From Halomonas ventosae (lineage in GTDB: Bacteria; Pseudomonadota; Gammaproteobacteria; Pseudomonadales; Halomonadaceae), in NCBI RefSeq assembly GCF_004363555.1, contig NZ_SNZJ01000008.1:1-64000 (forward strand): 64,000 bases of DNA. The letters run 5' to 3'. The notes beneath the pieces were generated by a model, which searched no databases, was not told where the DNA came from, and saw only the letters and a list, made by a program, of their open reading frames with translations. This document shows positions 46,643-56,113 of this stretch, in pieces (the stretch's first letter is position 1; every line of letters begins with the position of its first letter). A program made the position numbers and the translations under genes.

Positions 46643-47659
46643 TCAGGCTGGCACGGCCAGGCGGGGCTCTCGCTCCAGGGTCACGCCGAATCGTTCGCGC
46701 ACGGTATCGGCCACCCGTCCGGCGAAGTCGAGCAGTTCCACCGCACTGCCGCCGCCGAAGTGCACCAGCACCAGCGCCTGGCGCTCATGCACGCCGAAGT
46801 GCCCCTGCCGCCAGCCCTTGAGGCCGCACTGGTCGATCAGCCAGCCGGCCGCCAGCTTGACCCGGCCATCGGGCTGGGGGAAGTGCGGCATCGTCGGATA
46901 GGCTTCCAGGAGCCTCCCCGCCAGGTCGGCCGCCACCACGGGATTCTTGAAGAAGCTCCCGGCATTGCCCAGCACGGCCGGGTCGGGCAGCTTCTCGCGG
47001 CGGATCGCGCAGACCGCCTCGGCCACTTCCAGGGCACTCGGCGAGGCGTCCACCCGGGCGGCCAGGTCACCGTAGCCGAGTCGGGGTCGCGGCGAGCGCG
47101 ACAGGCGAAGCACCAGCCGGGTGATCACCACGCGCCCCTCCAGGGCACCCTTGAAGACGCTGTCGCGGTAGCCGAAGGCACACGCCGCCGGCGAGAGAAC
47201 CGCCTCGCGGCCATCGTCGAGATGAACCAGGTGTACCGCCTCGATGACATCGCTCAGTTCCACGCCGTAGGCGCCGATGTTCTGGATCGGCGCGGCCCCG
47301 CACTGCCCGGGAATCAGTGCCAGGTTCTCGGTGCCCCACAGGCCCCTGGCGGCCAACGCCATGACCAGCTCATGCCACACCACCGCGGCCTCGGCATGGA
47401 CGAGGACCTCCCTTCCCCGCTCCTCCAGCCACCACGACTGCATGGCGGGATGGACCACCAGGCCCGGGAGCCATGTCGGCAGGATCAGGTTGCTGCCGCC
47501 CCCCAGCAGGGTCAGCGGCCCACCCTCGCGCCGGGCCAGGTCCAGCGCCTCGCGCACCTCGTCGAGGCTGGCCGGCGCGACGAAGCGCTCCGCCCGACAC
47601 GGCAGGCCCAGGGTATTGTCCCGCGAGAGGTCGTGGTGGGCACAGAGCGCCAGGCTCAA
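46643..47659 (-). CDS. murB: UDP-N-acetylenolpyruvoylglucosamine reductase
   Basis: FAD enzyme that completes UDP-MurNAc synthesis for peptidoglycan. The 338-residue type I MurB has NTLGLPCRAERFV, LLGGGSNLIL, GIPGQ-like LALIPGQCGAAPIQNIGAYGVEL, FGYRDSVFK and the catalytic-serine region NAGSFFKNP. It starts with TTG at 47659, overlapping the phosphatase stop (TTGA); no ATG or GTG lies before the conserved N-terminus, and the aligned Pseudomonas start is similar. It is the last gene of the comEC-to-murB series. Confidence 0.93.
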   Translation of the reverse strand: MSLALCAHHDLSRDNTLGLPCRAERFVAPASLDEVREALDLARREGGPLTLLGGGSNLILPTWLPGLVVHPAMQSWWLEERGREVLVHAEAAVVWHELVMALAARGLWGTENLALIPGQCGAAPIQNIGAYGVELSDVIEAVHLVHLDDGREAVLSPAACAFGYRDSVFKGALEGRVVITRLVLRLSRSPRPRLGYGDLAARVDASPSALEVAEAVCAIRREKLPDPAVLGNAGSFFKNPVVAADLAGRLLEAYPTMPHFPQPDGRVKLAAGWLIDQCGLKGWRQGHFGVHERQALVLVHFGGGSAVELLDFAGRVADTVRERFGVTLEREPRLAVPA

Positions 47660-48132
47660 GGCCCCGGCTCCAGCTGCGCCTCGACCTCCTCGAGCAGTCC
47701 CCGTGAGGCCGCCTCGATCAGGTCCAGCACCTCGTCGAAGCCCCGGTCACCGCCGAAGTAGGGATCGGGCACGGCGCGGCCGGGATGCCCGGCATACTCC
47801 AGGAACAGCCGTGCCGGCACCCGGCTGTTGGGCGGCCGTTGCGCCTCGATGGCCTCGAGGTTGTCATGGTCCATGGCCAGCAGCAGGTCGAAGCGGTCGA
47901 AGTCGTCAGCGGCGAGCTGCCGGGCGCGCAGCCCGGAGAGGTCGACCCCCCGGCGGGTGGCGGCCTCCTGGGCCCGGGGGTCCGGCGCCTTGCCCACGTG
48001 CCAGGGACCGATACCGCAGGAGTCCACCTCCACCCGGTTAGCCAGCCCGCGTGCCTCGAGCAGGCGCCGGAACACGCCCTCCGCACTGGGCGAGCGGCAG
48101 ATATTGCCGAGACAGACGAAGAGCACGCGCAT
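47656..48132 (-). CDS. Low-molecular-weight protein-tyrosine phosphatase
   Basis: A 158-residue phosphatase with the P-loop CLGNICRSPS (C7 nucleophile, R13) at the N-terminus and the acid D123 in VPDPYFGG. No capsule/Wzc genes are nearby, so the Wzb role is doubtful. The kdsB-ptp-murB order is the same as in Pseudomonas. Start and kdsB stop share one base (TGATG). Target unknown. Confidence 0.92.
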   Translation of the reverse strand: MRVLFVCLGNICRSPSAEGVFRRLLEARGLANRVEVDSCGIGPWHVGKAPDPRAQEAATRRGVDLSGLRARQLAADDFDRFDLLLAMDHDNLEAIEAQRPPNSRVPARLFLEYAGHPGRAVPDPYFGGDRGFDEVLDLIEAASRGLLEEVEAQLEPGP

Positions 48133-48902
48133 CAGTGACCTCCCGGCTGCTGCATCAACTCGCGGACCCGTGCCAGGTCCTCCTCGGTGTCCACACCCGC
48201 CGGATGCGGCACCCGGGCCAGCGCCACCTGGATGGCATGACCGTGGTGCAGCGCACGCAGCTGCTCGAGCTGCTCCAGGCGCTCCAGCGGCGAGGGGGAC
48301 CAGTCGCGGTACTCGGCGAGAAAGCCCGCCCGGTAGGCATAGAGCCCGATGTGCCGCAGCCAGGCATCGGTCTCCAGCAGCTCGGGGCGACGCGCGAAGG
48401 CGTCCCTGTCCCAGGGGATGGGGGCCCGCGAGAAGTAGAGGGCGCGACCGGAGAGCGCACGCACCACCTTGACCGCATTGGGGTTGAAGAGCGTCTCGAC
48501 GTCGCTGATCGGCTCGGCCAGGGTGGCGATGGAGGCGTCGGGATCGTCGAAGAGCCGCGCCGCCACCTGATCGATGAGCAGCGGCGGGATCAGCGGCTCG
48601 TCGCCCTGGACATTGACCAGCACGGCATCATCGGCAAGCCCCAGCCGTTCGGCCACCTCGGCCAGGCGGTCGGTTCCCGAGGGGTGGTCGTCGGCGGTCA
48701 GCAGCACCTCGGCGCCGCAGGGGGCCAGCGCATCAACGACGCGCCGGTCATCGGTGGCGACCACCACCCGGGTGGCAGCGCTCTCCCGTGCCCGCCGCCA
48801 GACGTGGGCCACCATGGGCTCGCCGGCGATCTCGGCCAGCGGCTTGCCGGGCAGCCGCGAGGAGGCGAAGCGTGCCGGGATGACGGCGATGAACTCCTGC
48901 AT
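48132..48902 (-). CDS. kdsB: CMP-KDO synthetase
   Basis: Activates KDO with CTP for LPS inner-core synthesis. The 256-residue protein starts [22 protein letters not shown] and has [38 protein letters not shown] and [19 protein letters not shown] precedes the ATG at good spacing. It lies with lpxK, ycaR and msbA in an LPS assembly operon. Confidence 0.96.
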   Translation of the reverse strand: MQEFIAVIPARFASSRLPGKPLAEIAGEPMVAHVWRRARESAATRVVVATDDRRVVDALAPCGAEVLLTADDHPSGTDRLAEVAERLGLADDAVLVNVQGDEPLIPPLLIDQVAARLFDDPDASIATLAEPISDVETLFNPNAVKVVRALSGRALYFSRAPIPWDRDAFARRPELLETDAWLRHIGLYAYRAGFLAEYRDWSPSPLERLEQLEQLRALHHGHAIQVALARVPHPAGVDTEEDLARVRELMQQPGGH

Positions 48903-48911
48903 GGGACCTCC

Positions 48912-49121
48912 TCAGGATTCGCCGGTGCGACCGGGCGAGTCGTGGAGCTTCTCGTCGACGTCCATCGCCCGGGCCTCCTCGGGCAGCATCACCGGGATGC
49001 CGTCGCGAATCGGGTAGGCGAGGCCATCGTAGCGACAGGCCAGCTCGGCGGCCTCGCGGTTGTACTTCAGCTTGCCCTTGCACAGCGGGCAGATCAGCAT
49101 CGCCAGCAGTTCCTTGTCCAT
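48912..49121 (-). CDS. ycaR: Trm112-family protein YcaR
   Basis: A 69-residue zinc-ribbon-like protein of the Trm112/UPF0434 family: [18 protein letters not shown] with a CPLC pair, [32 protein letters not shown]. YcaR is found between lpxK and kdsB in most gammaproteobacteria. Function unknown; in other organisms Trm112 activates methyltransferases. The start at 49121 has GGGGGAG upstream. Confidence 0.92.
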   Translation of the reverse strand: MDKELLAMLICPLCKGKLKYNREAAELACRYDGLAYPIRDGIPVMLPEEARAMDVDEKLHDSPGRTGES

Positions 49122-49141
49122 GACTCCCCCTCGGGTGGGTT

Positions 49142-50179
49142 TCAGGTGGCGGCCCGGGATGCACGCCGTGCCGCCTGGGTTGAGAGTGACACCAGCCGCG
49201 CCTGCAGCCAGTCGATGAAGGCGGCGTCGGGCCGGGCCTCCACCTCGAGGACCCAGCTGTCGACGGGCGCCAGCTCGCGACACTTGACCGCATCCTTGGC
49301 GGTCATCACCACCGGCCGACGGTCGGCGAAGGCCAGGTCGGCCGCCGTGAAGCGATGGTGGTCGGCGAAGGCGTGGGGGATCGGCTCCACGCCCAGCGCC
49401 TCCAGGGTGGCGAAGAAGCGCGCCGGGTGACCGATCCCGGCCAGGGCATGCGCCGGGCCATCGAAGGGTGGCGGCGAGGGCGGCACCCGCGCCCCGTCGC
49501 CGAGGCGGCGCCAGGCGGAGGGCACCAGCGCCATGCCATGGGCCCCGGGCGGTGCCTCGAAGGCCGGCTCGCCGTTGACCACCACGGCATCCACCTTCTC
49601 GAGCCGTGCCAGCGGCTCGCGCAGCGGACCCGCCGGCAGGCAGCGCCCGTTGCCGAAGCCACGCCGGCCATCCACGACCACGAGCTCCAGGTCGCGTCCC
49701 AGTGCCAGGTGCTGCAGGCCGTCATCGCCGATCAGGATATCGCACCCTGCCGCCAGCAGTCGCCTCGCGCCGCGGGCACGGTCCGGGTCGACCACCACCG
49801 GCACCCCTGTCTGGTCCGCCAGCATGCGGGGCTCGTCGCCGCAGGCCGCCACCGGCGTGTCGGCATCCAGCAGCAGCGGATAGCGCTCGCTGCGACCGCC
49901 ATAGCCCCGCGAGAGGATGCCGGGCGACCAGCCCCGCTCGGCGAGAAAGCGCGCCAGCCAGGCCACCAGCGGCGACTTGCCGGTGCCGCCCAGGGTGATG
50001 TTGCCGACCACAATCACCGGCACCGGCGCCTGCCAGACGGCCCGCCTGCCAGAGGAGAAGGCGTCGGCGCGACGCCGCACGGCCAGGCGATAGAGGGCCT
50101 CCAGCGGGCGCATGGCCACCAGCCAGCCATCGCCCCGATAGGCGGCCGCCAGCCAGCGCTCGCCGAAACTGCCCGCCAT
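49142..50179 (-). CDS. lpxK: Tetraacyldisaccharide 4'-kinase
   Basis: Phosphorylates the lipid A disaccharide at the 4' position. The 345-residue membrane-associated kinase has an N-terminal amphipathic region, the P-loop [41 protein letters not shown] and the C-terminal [11 protein letters not shown]. Length is normal. It follows msbA by 3 bp, the E. coli msbA-lpxK pairing of lipid A synthesis with export. Confidence 0.95.
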   Translation of the reverse strand: MAGSFGERWLAAAYRGDGWLVAMRPLEALYRLAVRRRADAFSSGRRAVWQAPVPVIVVGNITLGGTGKSPLVAWLARFLAERGWSPGILSRGYGGRSERYPLLLDADTPVAACGDEPRMLADQTGVPVVVDPDRARGARRLLAAGCDILIGDDGLQHLALGRDLELVVVDGRRGFGNGRCLPAGPLREPLARLEKVDAVVVNGEPAFEAPPGAHGMALVPSAWRRLGDGARVPPSPPPFDGPAHALAGIGHPARFFATLEALGVEPIPHAFADHHRFTAADLAFADRRPVVMTAKDAVKCRELAPVDSWVLEVEARPDAAFIDWLQARLVSLSTQAARRASRAAT

Positions 50180-50182
50180 GGC

Positions 50183-51922
50183 TCAGGCCGGCTCCTGGAA
50201 CTGCAGCCGATGCAGGGCCGCATAGGCCCCATCCCGGGCGAGCAGCTCGGCATGGCTGCCCTGCTCGACGACCTCGCCCTGCTCGAGCACCAGGATGCGG
50301 TCGGCGCGCTCGATGGTCGAGAGGCGGTGGGCGATGACGAAGGTGGTACGCCCCCGGCAGACCTCCTCCAGGGCGGCCTGGATATGTCGCTCCGACTCGG
50401 TATCCAGCGCCGAGGTCGCCTCGTCGAGCACCAGCAGCGGCGCATCCTTGAAGATCGCCCGGGCGATGGCCAGGCGCTGGCGCTGCCCGCCGGAGAGCAT
50501 CACGCCGTTCTCGCCGATCACCGCGTCATAGCCCCCCGGCATGCGTTCGATGAACTCGTGGGCATGGGCGGCCCGGGCCGCGGCCTCGATCGCCGCCCGA
50601 TCGGGATCGTCGATCCCGTAGGCGATGTTGTCGGCAATGCTGGCATTGAACAGGGTGACCTGCTGGGAGACCAGGGCGATCTGGCGGCGCAGCGGTTGCA
50701 GGCGGAACGCCTCCAGGGGCACCTCATCGATCAGGATGCGCCCCGCCGTCGGACGATAGAAGCGCGGCAGCAGGCCCACCAGGGTCGACTTGCCGCTGCC
50801 GGAGCGGCCGACGATGGCGACCATCTCGCCAGGCGCCACCTCGAGGTCGATGCCCTTGAGTACCTCGGGCTGATCCTCGCCGTAGGCGAAGCGCACCCCC
50901 TCGAGGCGAACCCGCCCGGCGAGGCGGCCCGGGTCACGGGTGCCCTCGTCGCTCTCCGGGGGCTCCTCGAGCAGGCCGAAGAGCTCCCCGGCGGCTGCGA
51001 TGCCCTTCTGGATCTCGCTGTTGATCTCGGTGAGCTGGCGCACCGGCTTGGCCATCAGCGCGGCGGCGGTGACGAAGGCCACGAACTCGCCGGGGGTCAT
51101 CGCGTCCAGCAGAGTCGGCGACATGGCCAGCCACACCAGCAGCGCCAGGGACAGTGCCACCAGCAGCTGGATCACCGGCGTGCTGGTGGCCTTGGTCAAC
51201 GCCTCCTTCATGCTCTGGCGGCGGTTGACCTCGCTGGCCTCGGCGAAGCGCGCCTTCTCGTAGGCCTCGGCACCGTGGGTCCTCACCACGCGGTAGCCGG
51301 AGAGCGCCTCGGAGGCCACGTGGGTGACATCGCCCATGGAGCGCTGGATACGCCGCGAGATGCGCCGAAAGCGCTTGCTGGCATAGCTGACCACGACGCC
51401 GATCAGCGGCGTCACGGCCAGGAACAGCAGGGTCAGCATCCAGTTGGTCCACAGCAGGTAGCTCACCAGGCCGATCACGAAGAGCCCCTCGCGCAGCAGG
51501 ATGGTGACCGCCTTGGTGGCGGCCCCGGTGACCTGCTCGACGTGGTAGGTGACCCGCGAGATCAGGTGCCCCGTGGAGTGGCCATCGAAGAAGTGCCCCG
51601 GCAGGTGAAGCATGTGGTTGAAGACGTCGCAGCGCAGGGCATGGACCAGGTTGCGGGCCACGCTGCTCATGAAGTAGGTGCCGAGGAAGGTGCCGACCCC
51701 GCGGGTCGCGAACATTCCCACCACGAACAGCGGCAGGAAGAGCCGGAAGGCGGCATCGGGATTCTGGATGCCGTCGATGAGCCGCTTCATCATCTCGGCG
51801 AGGGCGGTGCTCGAGGCGGCATAGATGGCATAGCCGAGGATCGCCAGCGCGAAGGCCCGCCAGTAGGGCTTCACGTAGCCCAGCAGGCGCTTGTAGAGGG
51901 TCCAGCCGGAATGTTCGATCAC
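50183..51922 (-). CDS. msbA: Lipid A/LPS flippase MsbA
   Basis: ABC exporter that flips lipid A-core across the inner membrane. The 579-residue half-transporter has six membrane helices in residues 15-310 and an ATPase domain with Walker A GRSGSGKST (about residue 370), signature LSGGQRQRLAIARA (about 473), and Walker B LLVLDEATSALD (about 495). It starts with GTG at 51922, overlapping the exbD stop (GTGA). Identity as MsbA rests on context with lpxK; other ABCB exporters look similar. Confidence 0.93.
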   Translation of the reverse strand: MIEHSGWTLYKRLLGYVKPYWRAFALAILGYAIYAASSTALAEMMKRLIDGIQNPDAAFRLFLPLFVVGMFATRGVGTFLGTYFMSSVARNLVHALRCDVFNHMLHLPGHFFDGHSTGHLISRVTYHVEQVTGAATKAVTILLREGLFVIGLVSYLLWTNWMLTLLFLAVTPLIGVVVSYASKRFRRISRRIQRSMGDVTHVASEALSGYRVVRTHGAEAYEKARFAEASEVNRRQSMKEALTKATSTPVIQLLVALSLALLVWLAMSPTLLDAMTPGEFVAFVTAAALMAKPVRQLTEINSEIQKGIAAAGELFGLLEEPPESDEGTRDPGRLAGRVRLEGVRFAYGEDQPEVLKGIDLEVAPGEMVAIVGRSGSGKSTLVGLLPRFYRPTAGRILIDEVPLEAFRLQPLRRQIALVSQQVTLFNASIADNIAYGIDDPDRAAIEAAARAAHAHEFIERMPGGYDAVIGENGVMLSGGQRQRLAIARAIFKDAPLLVLDEATSALDTESERHIQAALEEVCRGRTTFVIAHRLSTIERADRILVLEQGEVVEQGSHAELLARDGAYAALHRLQFQEPA

Positions 51923-52341
51923 GGTCTCTCCGCTTGAGGGGTTGATGACGCCGCGGTGGCGATGCGTACGTGCCGGATCTCCAGGCCGGCGGCACGGTCC
52001 AGGACGCGCACCACGTCGGCGTGGGCAGCACGCCCGTCGGCCTCCACCACCAGGCCGAATTCACGCGCCTGCTCGGCCTCGGCGGCCAGGGCCTCGCCCA
52101 GGGTCCCGGCAGTGTGGACCCGCTCGCCCAGCCGGTACTCGCCCGCGGCGGTCACCACCAGGGTCACCGGCGATGTCTCCATCTCCTGGCCGCTCTCGCT
52201 CTCGGGGAGTTCGAGCTCCAGCGCCTGGCGGGTCTCGAAGGTGGTCGAGACCATGAAGAAGATCAGCAGCAGGAAGACCACGTCGATCAGCGGGGTCAGG
52301 TTGACCTCCACCGGGTCATGCCGTCGACGGGGAAACCTCAC
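51919..52341 (-). CDS. exbD: ExbD/TolR-family protein (msbA operon)
   Basis: A 140-residue membrane protein with one helix (about 18-38) beginning VNLTPLIDVVFLLLIFFMV, with the protonatable D20, and a periplasmic domain ending EIRHVRIATAA. The GTG at 52341 overlaps the stop of the upstream ExbB gene (GTGA), and no ATG fits. The pair exbB-exbD precedes msbA-lpxK, as in Pseudomonas. No TonB or TolA is adjacent, so the energised partner is unclear. Confidence 0.9.
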   Translation of the reverse strand: MRFPRRRHDPVEVNLTPLIDVVFLLLIFFMVSTTFETRQALELELPESESGQEMETSPVTLVVTAAGEYRLGERVHTAGTLGEALAAEAEQAREFGLVVEADGRAAHADVVRVLDRAAGLEIRHVRIATAASSTPQAERP

Positions 52342-53051
52342 GGTTGCTTCACCCTGGGGGCGATGCGCCCATCGGCCTCGAGTTGTTCGTCGCCGCGTGG
52401 CCCAGGCCGCGACTCGTCGGCGTGCCGCTCGGCGAGTACCAGCTCGCCCGGGTAGTGGGCGAGGTACTCGACCACCTGGCCGGCCTGCTCCTCCATGCGC
52501 ACCGTGATGTCCTCGACCCGGCGCTGGAAGTAGCGGTGGAACATCAGCGACGGGATCGCCACGGTGAGGCCGGCCGCGGTGGTGACCAGGGCGCGCGAGA
52601 TGCCGCCGGCCAGGTCGGCGCTCCGGCTGGCCCCGTCGCCGGTCACGATCACCGCGAAGACCTCGATCATGCCCACCACGGTACCCAACAGGCCGATCAG
52701 GGGCGTGATGGCGGCGATGGTGCCCAGAGGGCTCAGGAAGCGCTCCATGTCGTGGATCACGGCGGTGGCCGCCTCCTGGAGCCGCGCACGCACCTGCTCG
52801 TGGCCGAGCCGGGCATTGCGCAGCCCGGCCGCGAGCACGCCGCCCAGCGGGGAGTGCCCTTCCAGCCAGTAGAGGTTGACCTGCCCCCGCGCCACCAGCC
52901 GGCAGACCTCCTGTCCCAGCCCGTAGGGCGCGATGCGACGCGCCCTCAGGGTCCACAGGCGCTCGATGATGATCACCGTGGCCGCCAGCGAGCAGCCCAG
53001 CAGCGGCACCATCAGCCAGCCGCCGGCGATCAGGGCGTCCATCATGTCCAT
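52338..53051 (-). CDS. exbB: ExbB/TolQ-family proton channel (msbA operon)
   Basis: A 237-residue inner-membrane protein with three helices (about 8-28, 115-135 and 155-178). The family signature is AAITPLIGLLGTVVGMIEVF followed by GGISRALVTTAAGLTVAIPSLMF. It is longer than the ExbB at 17249 and is paired with the second ExbD. It lies 40 bp after comEC. Its association with the LPS export genes is conserved in Pseudomonas but not mechanistically explained here. Confidence 0.92.
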   Translation of the reverse strand: MDMMDALIAGGWLMVPLLGCSLAATVIIIERLWTLRARRIAPYGLGQEVCRLVARGQVNLYWLEGHSPLGGVLAAGLRNARLGHEQVRARLQEAATAVIHDMERFLSPLGTIAAITPLIGLLGTVVGMIEVFAVIVTGDGASRSADLAGGISRALVTTAAGLTVAIPSLMFHRYFQRRVEDITVRMEEQAGQVVEYLAHYPGELVLAERHADESRPGPRGDEQLEADGRIAPRVKQP

Positions 53052-53091
53052 GCGGTTTCCCCCTGCAGATGACCGGCCCGGAGGCCGGGAG

Positions 53092-55389
53092 TCAGTGAGG
53101 CGATTCTAACGCAAGGCAGTCCCCTCGGACACCGCCCTGCCGCAAGGCGGCCGGCCGCTCGGTGCGGATTGCCTGGCGGGCGCTCTCGCCGAGCCACAGG
53201 GTCACGGCGCCGTCCAGGGCGGTGCTCCACAGGCAGCTGCCGACGTCACGGAAGCGGCGCACGACGGGGCCCGCCGGATGGCCGAAGGGGTTGTCGCGCG
53301 CCACGCTGAAGACCACATGGCGAGGCGCCAGGCGCCGCACCAGCGAGGTGCCGGAACTGGTGGTACTGCCGTGGTGCCCCGCCACCAGCAGGTCCACCCC
53401 CGGGGGAAGCTCGGCGAGGAAGCGTCGCTCGGTATCGCGCCCCACATCGCCGGTGATCAGCAGGTGCTGCCCGCCGACACTCGCCAGCAGCACGCAGGAA
53501 CGGTCGTTGGACGACAATCCGTCGCGACCGGCCGGTGGCCAGAGGATGCGGAAGGCCACGCCGTCGCGTCGCCACTCGCGCCCTGCCGTGCAGGGCTCGG
53601 TCGGCACGTCGAGGGCCGCGCCGGGCGGTGCCAGGAAGCGCGTCACCCGGTGCTGATCGCGCAGGGCCGGCAGGCCACCGGCATGGTCCTGGTCGGCGTG
53701 GCTGATCAGGACGTCATCGAAACGCTGGCCCGGCGGCCACAGCGAGCCAAGCGGCATGAAGCCGGAGCCGAAGCGCGGCCCGGTGTCATAGAGCGCGCGA
53801 TAGCCGGCGGTGCGCAGCTCGACCAGCTGGCCCTGGCCCACGTCGTGGACCCGGACGCGCAGCAGGCCCTCGGCTGGCACCGGGGACGAGGCGGTGAGGC
53901 CGAGCGGCACCCCCAGCAGCAGGGCCGTGCCGACCAGCCGCAGGCGCGCCGCCAGGCCGGGCAGCGCCCACAGCAGGGCGGCAAGCCCCAGGGCCAGCCC
54001 CAGCGGGACGACCCGCGACGGGGACGGCAGCCAGAGGGGCAGCCAGGTGGCGGCGAGGCCCAGCAGCGAGGCCAGGGCGTCGGCCAAGAGGCCGAAGAGG
54101 GTCCAGCACAGTGCCGAGAGCGGCGGCAGCCAGGCCGTCAGCCAGCCGAGCAGCCCCAGGGGCACCAGCAGGCTGCTGACCAGGGGGACGGCGACCAGGT
54201 TGACCAGCGGGGCCGCCGGGGCCAGGCGGTCGAAGGCCAGCAGCACCGCCGCGGCCATCAGCGGCGCCAGCAGCAGCTGGGAGCGGACCAGGGCCCGAAA
54301 CCAGCCGCTCACCCCCTGCGGGCGCGCCCTCCCCTGCCAGACGAGGATCAGCAGCGCCACGGCGGCGAACGACAGCCAGAGGCCGGGACGCCAGGCCGAC
54401 AGGGGATCGGCCAGCAGCACCAGCGCCAGGGCCAGCCACCAGGCCTGCCAGGGGCCGGGCGCATGGCGACCGCTGGCCACCCACAGCCCCACCAGGGCCA
54501 TGATCATGGCGCGCAGCGCAGGGGGCTCCAGGCCGGCCAGGCCGGCATACCCCACCGCCGCGGCACCGGCCAGCCACCAGGGCCAGACCGCCAGGCGCCA
54601 TGCCCGGGGGGTGACCAGCCAGGCAAGCCCCCTTGCCAGCCACAGGGCGAAGGCGGCCACCAGCCCCACGTGCAGACCGGAGATCACCATCAGGTGGGTG
54701 GTGCCGGTGGCGTTGAGCAGGTCCCAGTCGCGCGTCTCCAGCCGCTCGCTCGCCCCCAGGGTCAGGGCCGCCAGCCAGCGTCGATGATGGGGTGCCAGCG
54801 CCTGCTCGTCGAGGTGGGCCAGCGCCAGCCGGCGCGGCGAGAAGGGGGCGGAGGCCAGGCGGCGTGGGGGTGGCTCGCGGCGCACATAGCCGCTGGCCTG
54901 GATGCCCTCCCGCCACAGCCAGCCGCGATAGTCGAAGGCGCCGGGATTGGCGAAGCCCGCCGGCGGACGCAGGCGAGCTGTCAGCCGCCAGCGCTCGCCG
55001 GGGACCATGGCCGGGGCGTCGAAGAAGGAGAGCCTGACCCGCCCGAGGCCGCGGCAATCGGGCAACGTCGCTGCCAGGGGGCGGCACGCGATGACCGCCA
55101 GCGTCAGCCGTGCCAGCCGCTCGTCCCTGACCACCGAGACCAGGCGCCCCTCCAGCCGCAGGTCCTGGCGGGTCAGCCCCGGGGAGAGCTCGCCGCCACG
55201 CACCAGCAGCAGCTGGGCCGCCACCAGGGCCACCACCCCCAGCCCCATGGCGAGACGCACGCGACGCCCGGCCAGGACGACCAGCAGACCGATGGCCAGG
55301 GCCTCGATGGCCCCCGGTACGGCAAGATGGCTCCCCAGCACGCCGGCCAGCGTGGCGAGTGCCAGGGGAATGGCCAGGCCCAGCTGCAT
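53092..55389 (-). CDS. comEC: ComEC/Rec2 DNA uptake channel
   Basis: Inner-membrane channel for single-stranded DNA in natural transformation. The 765-residue protein has N-terminal helices, the OB-like soluble region, the competence domain with LLNATGTTHLMVISGLHVGL and about ten helices, and a C-terminal metallo-beta-lactamase domain with VHDVGQGQ, ISHADQDHAGG and VAGHHGSTTSS. The start at 55389 has AGGGA seven bases upstream; an earlier in-frame ATG at 55461 lacks one. It is complete and undamaged, so transformation could be possible given type IV pilus genes elsewhere. Confidence 0.94.
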   Translation of the reverse strand: MQLGLAIPLALATLAGVLGSHLAVPGAIEALAIGLLVVLAGRRVRLAMGLGVVALVAAQLLLVRGGELSPGLTRQDLRLEGRLVSVVRDERLARLTLAVIACRPLAATLPDCRGLGRVRLSFFDAPAMVPGERWRLTARLRPPAGFANPGAFDYRGWLWREGIQASGYVRREPPPRRLASAPFSPRRLALAHLDEQALAPHHRRWLAALTLGASERLETRDWDLLNATGTTHLMVISGLHVGLVAAFALWLARGLAWLVTPRAWRLAVWPWWLAGAAAVGYAGLAGLEPPALRAMIMALVGLWVASGRHAPGPWQAWWLALALVLLADPLSAWRPGLWLSFAAVALLILVWQGRARPQGVSGWFRALVRSQLLLAPLMAAAVLLAFDRLAPAAPLVNLVAVPLVSSLLVPLGLLGWLTAWLPPLSALCWTLFGLLADALASLLGLAATWLPLWLPSPSRVVPLGLALGLAALLWALPGLAARLRLVGTALLLGVPLGLTASSPVPAEGLLRVRVHDVGQGQLVELRTAGYRALYDTGPRFGSGFMPLGSLWPPGQRFDDVLISHADQDHAGGLPALRDQHRVTRFLAPPGAALDVPTEPCTAGREWRRDGVAFRILWPPAGRDGLSSNDRSCVLLASVGGQHLLITGDVGRDTERRFLAELPPGVDLLVAGHHGSTTSSGTSLVRRLAPRHVVFSVARDNPFGHPAGPVVRRFRDVGSCLWSTALDGAVTLWLGESARQAIRTERPAALRQGGVRGDCLALESPH

Positions 55390-55522
55390 GGCATCGTCCC
55401 TGAACGGCAAGCAAGGCGGCCCGCTCACCCCGGAAGCGGCGTCACGTTGAGGGGGCGTCATGGCGAGGCACGCGACTCGTATGCATAATAGCCCGGGTTT
55501 GGAAGCCGCGAGCCCCTCGTCA

Positions 55523-56065
55523 ATGCCGCGCCGACTGCTGCAGCGCTACCTGCCCCACCCCGATGCCCTCAGGCGCCGACGTTCCCTGCGCTTCGTCAGC
55601 CACCTGATCGGCAATCCTTCGCTGTGGGTGCTGACACGACGCAGCGTGGCCAATGCCTTTTCCGTAGGGCTGTTCAGCGCCCTGCTGCCGATTCCCTTCC
55701 AGATGCTGGTGGCCGCCGCCGGGGCCTGGCTGGTGCGCTGCAACCTGCCGCTCTCCATTGGCCTGGTGTGGATCACCAACCCCCTGACAATGCCGCTGAT
55801 CTTCTACGGCAACTACCGCCTGGGAGCCTGGCTGCTGGACATGCCGGTGCGCCAGGCGCCGGAACGGATCTCCACCCGCTGGATCGCCGAACAGCTGGTG
55901 GAGATCCTGCCGACGCTGGCCCTGGGATCACTGGTCGCGGCCGTGGCGATTGCCGCGCTGGCCAACCTGGCGATCAGGCTGGTGTGGCGCTGGCAGGTCT
56001 CGCGCAGCTGGAAGGCACGGACACGTCGACGCCGGCGTCAGCGGCCGGCCGTCCGGGAGGAGTGA
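55523..56065 (+). CDS. DUF2062-family membrane protein
   Basis: A 180-residue protein with three to four hydrophobic segments, matching the DUF2062 family seen beside lolCDE and comEC in Pseudomonas. Its start MPRRLLQRYLPHPDALRRRRSLRFV and NAFSVGLFSALLPIPFQML and WITNPLTMPLIFYGNYRLGAWLL are the family features. The C-terminus is Arg-rich (RTRRRRRQRP). The ATG at 55523 aligns with the family N-terminus; an earlier ATG at 55460 adds 21 unlikely residues. Function unknown. Confidence 0.85.
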   Translation: MPRRLLQRYLPHPDALRRRRSLRFVSHLIGNPSLWVLTRRSVANAFSVGLFSALLPIPFQMLVAAAGAWLVRCNLPLSIGLVWITNPLTMPLIFYGNYRLGAWLLDMPVRQAPERISTRWIAEQLVEILPTLALGSLVAAVAIAALANLAIRLVWRWQVSRSWKARTRRRRRQRPAVREE

Positions 56066-56113
56066 GGCCGCCATGGCGGCGGCCGGCTGACTGGCCGCCG
56101 TCTCATGGGGCGT

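Noticed and set aside
47656..48132. Calling the phosphatase Wzb with a capsule locus
   Set aside because: No Wzc kinase, Wza or polymerase genes are adjacent; the kdsB-ptp-murB order points to a general LMW phosphatase.
53278..55488. 736-codon plus-strand frame opposite comEC
   Set aside because: Gln/Gly/Pro-rich antisense shadow; the comEC frame has signature motifs and membrane pattern.
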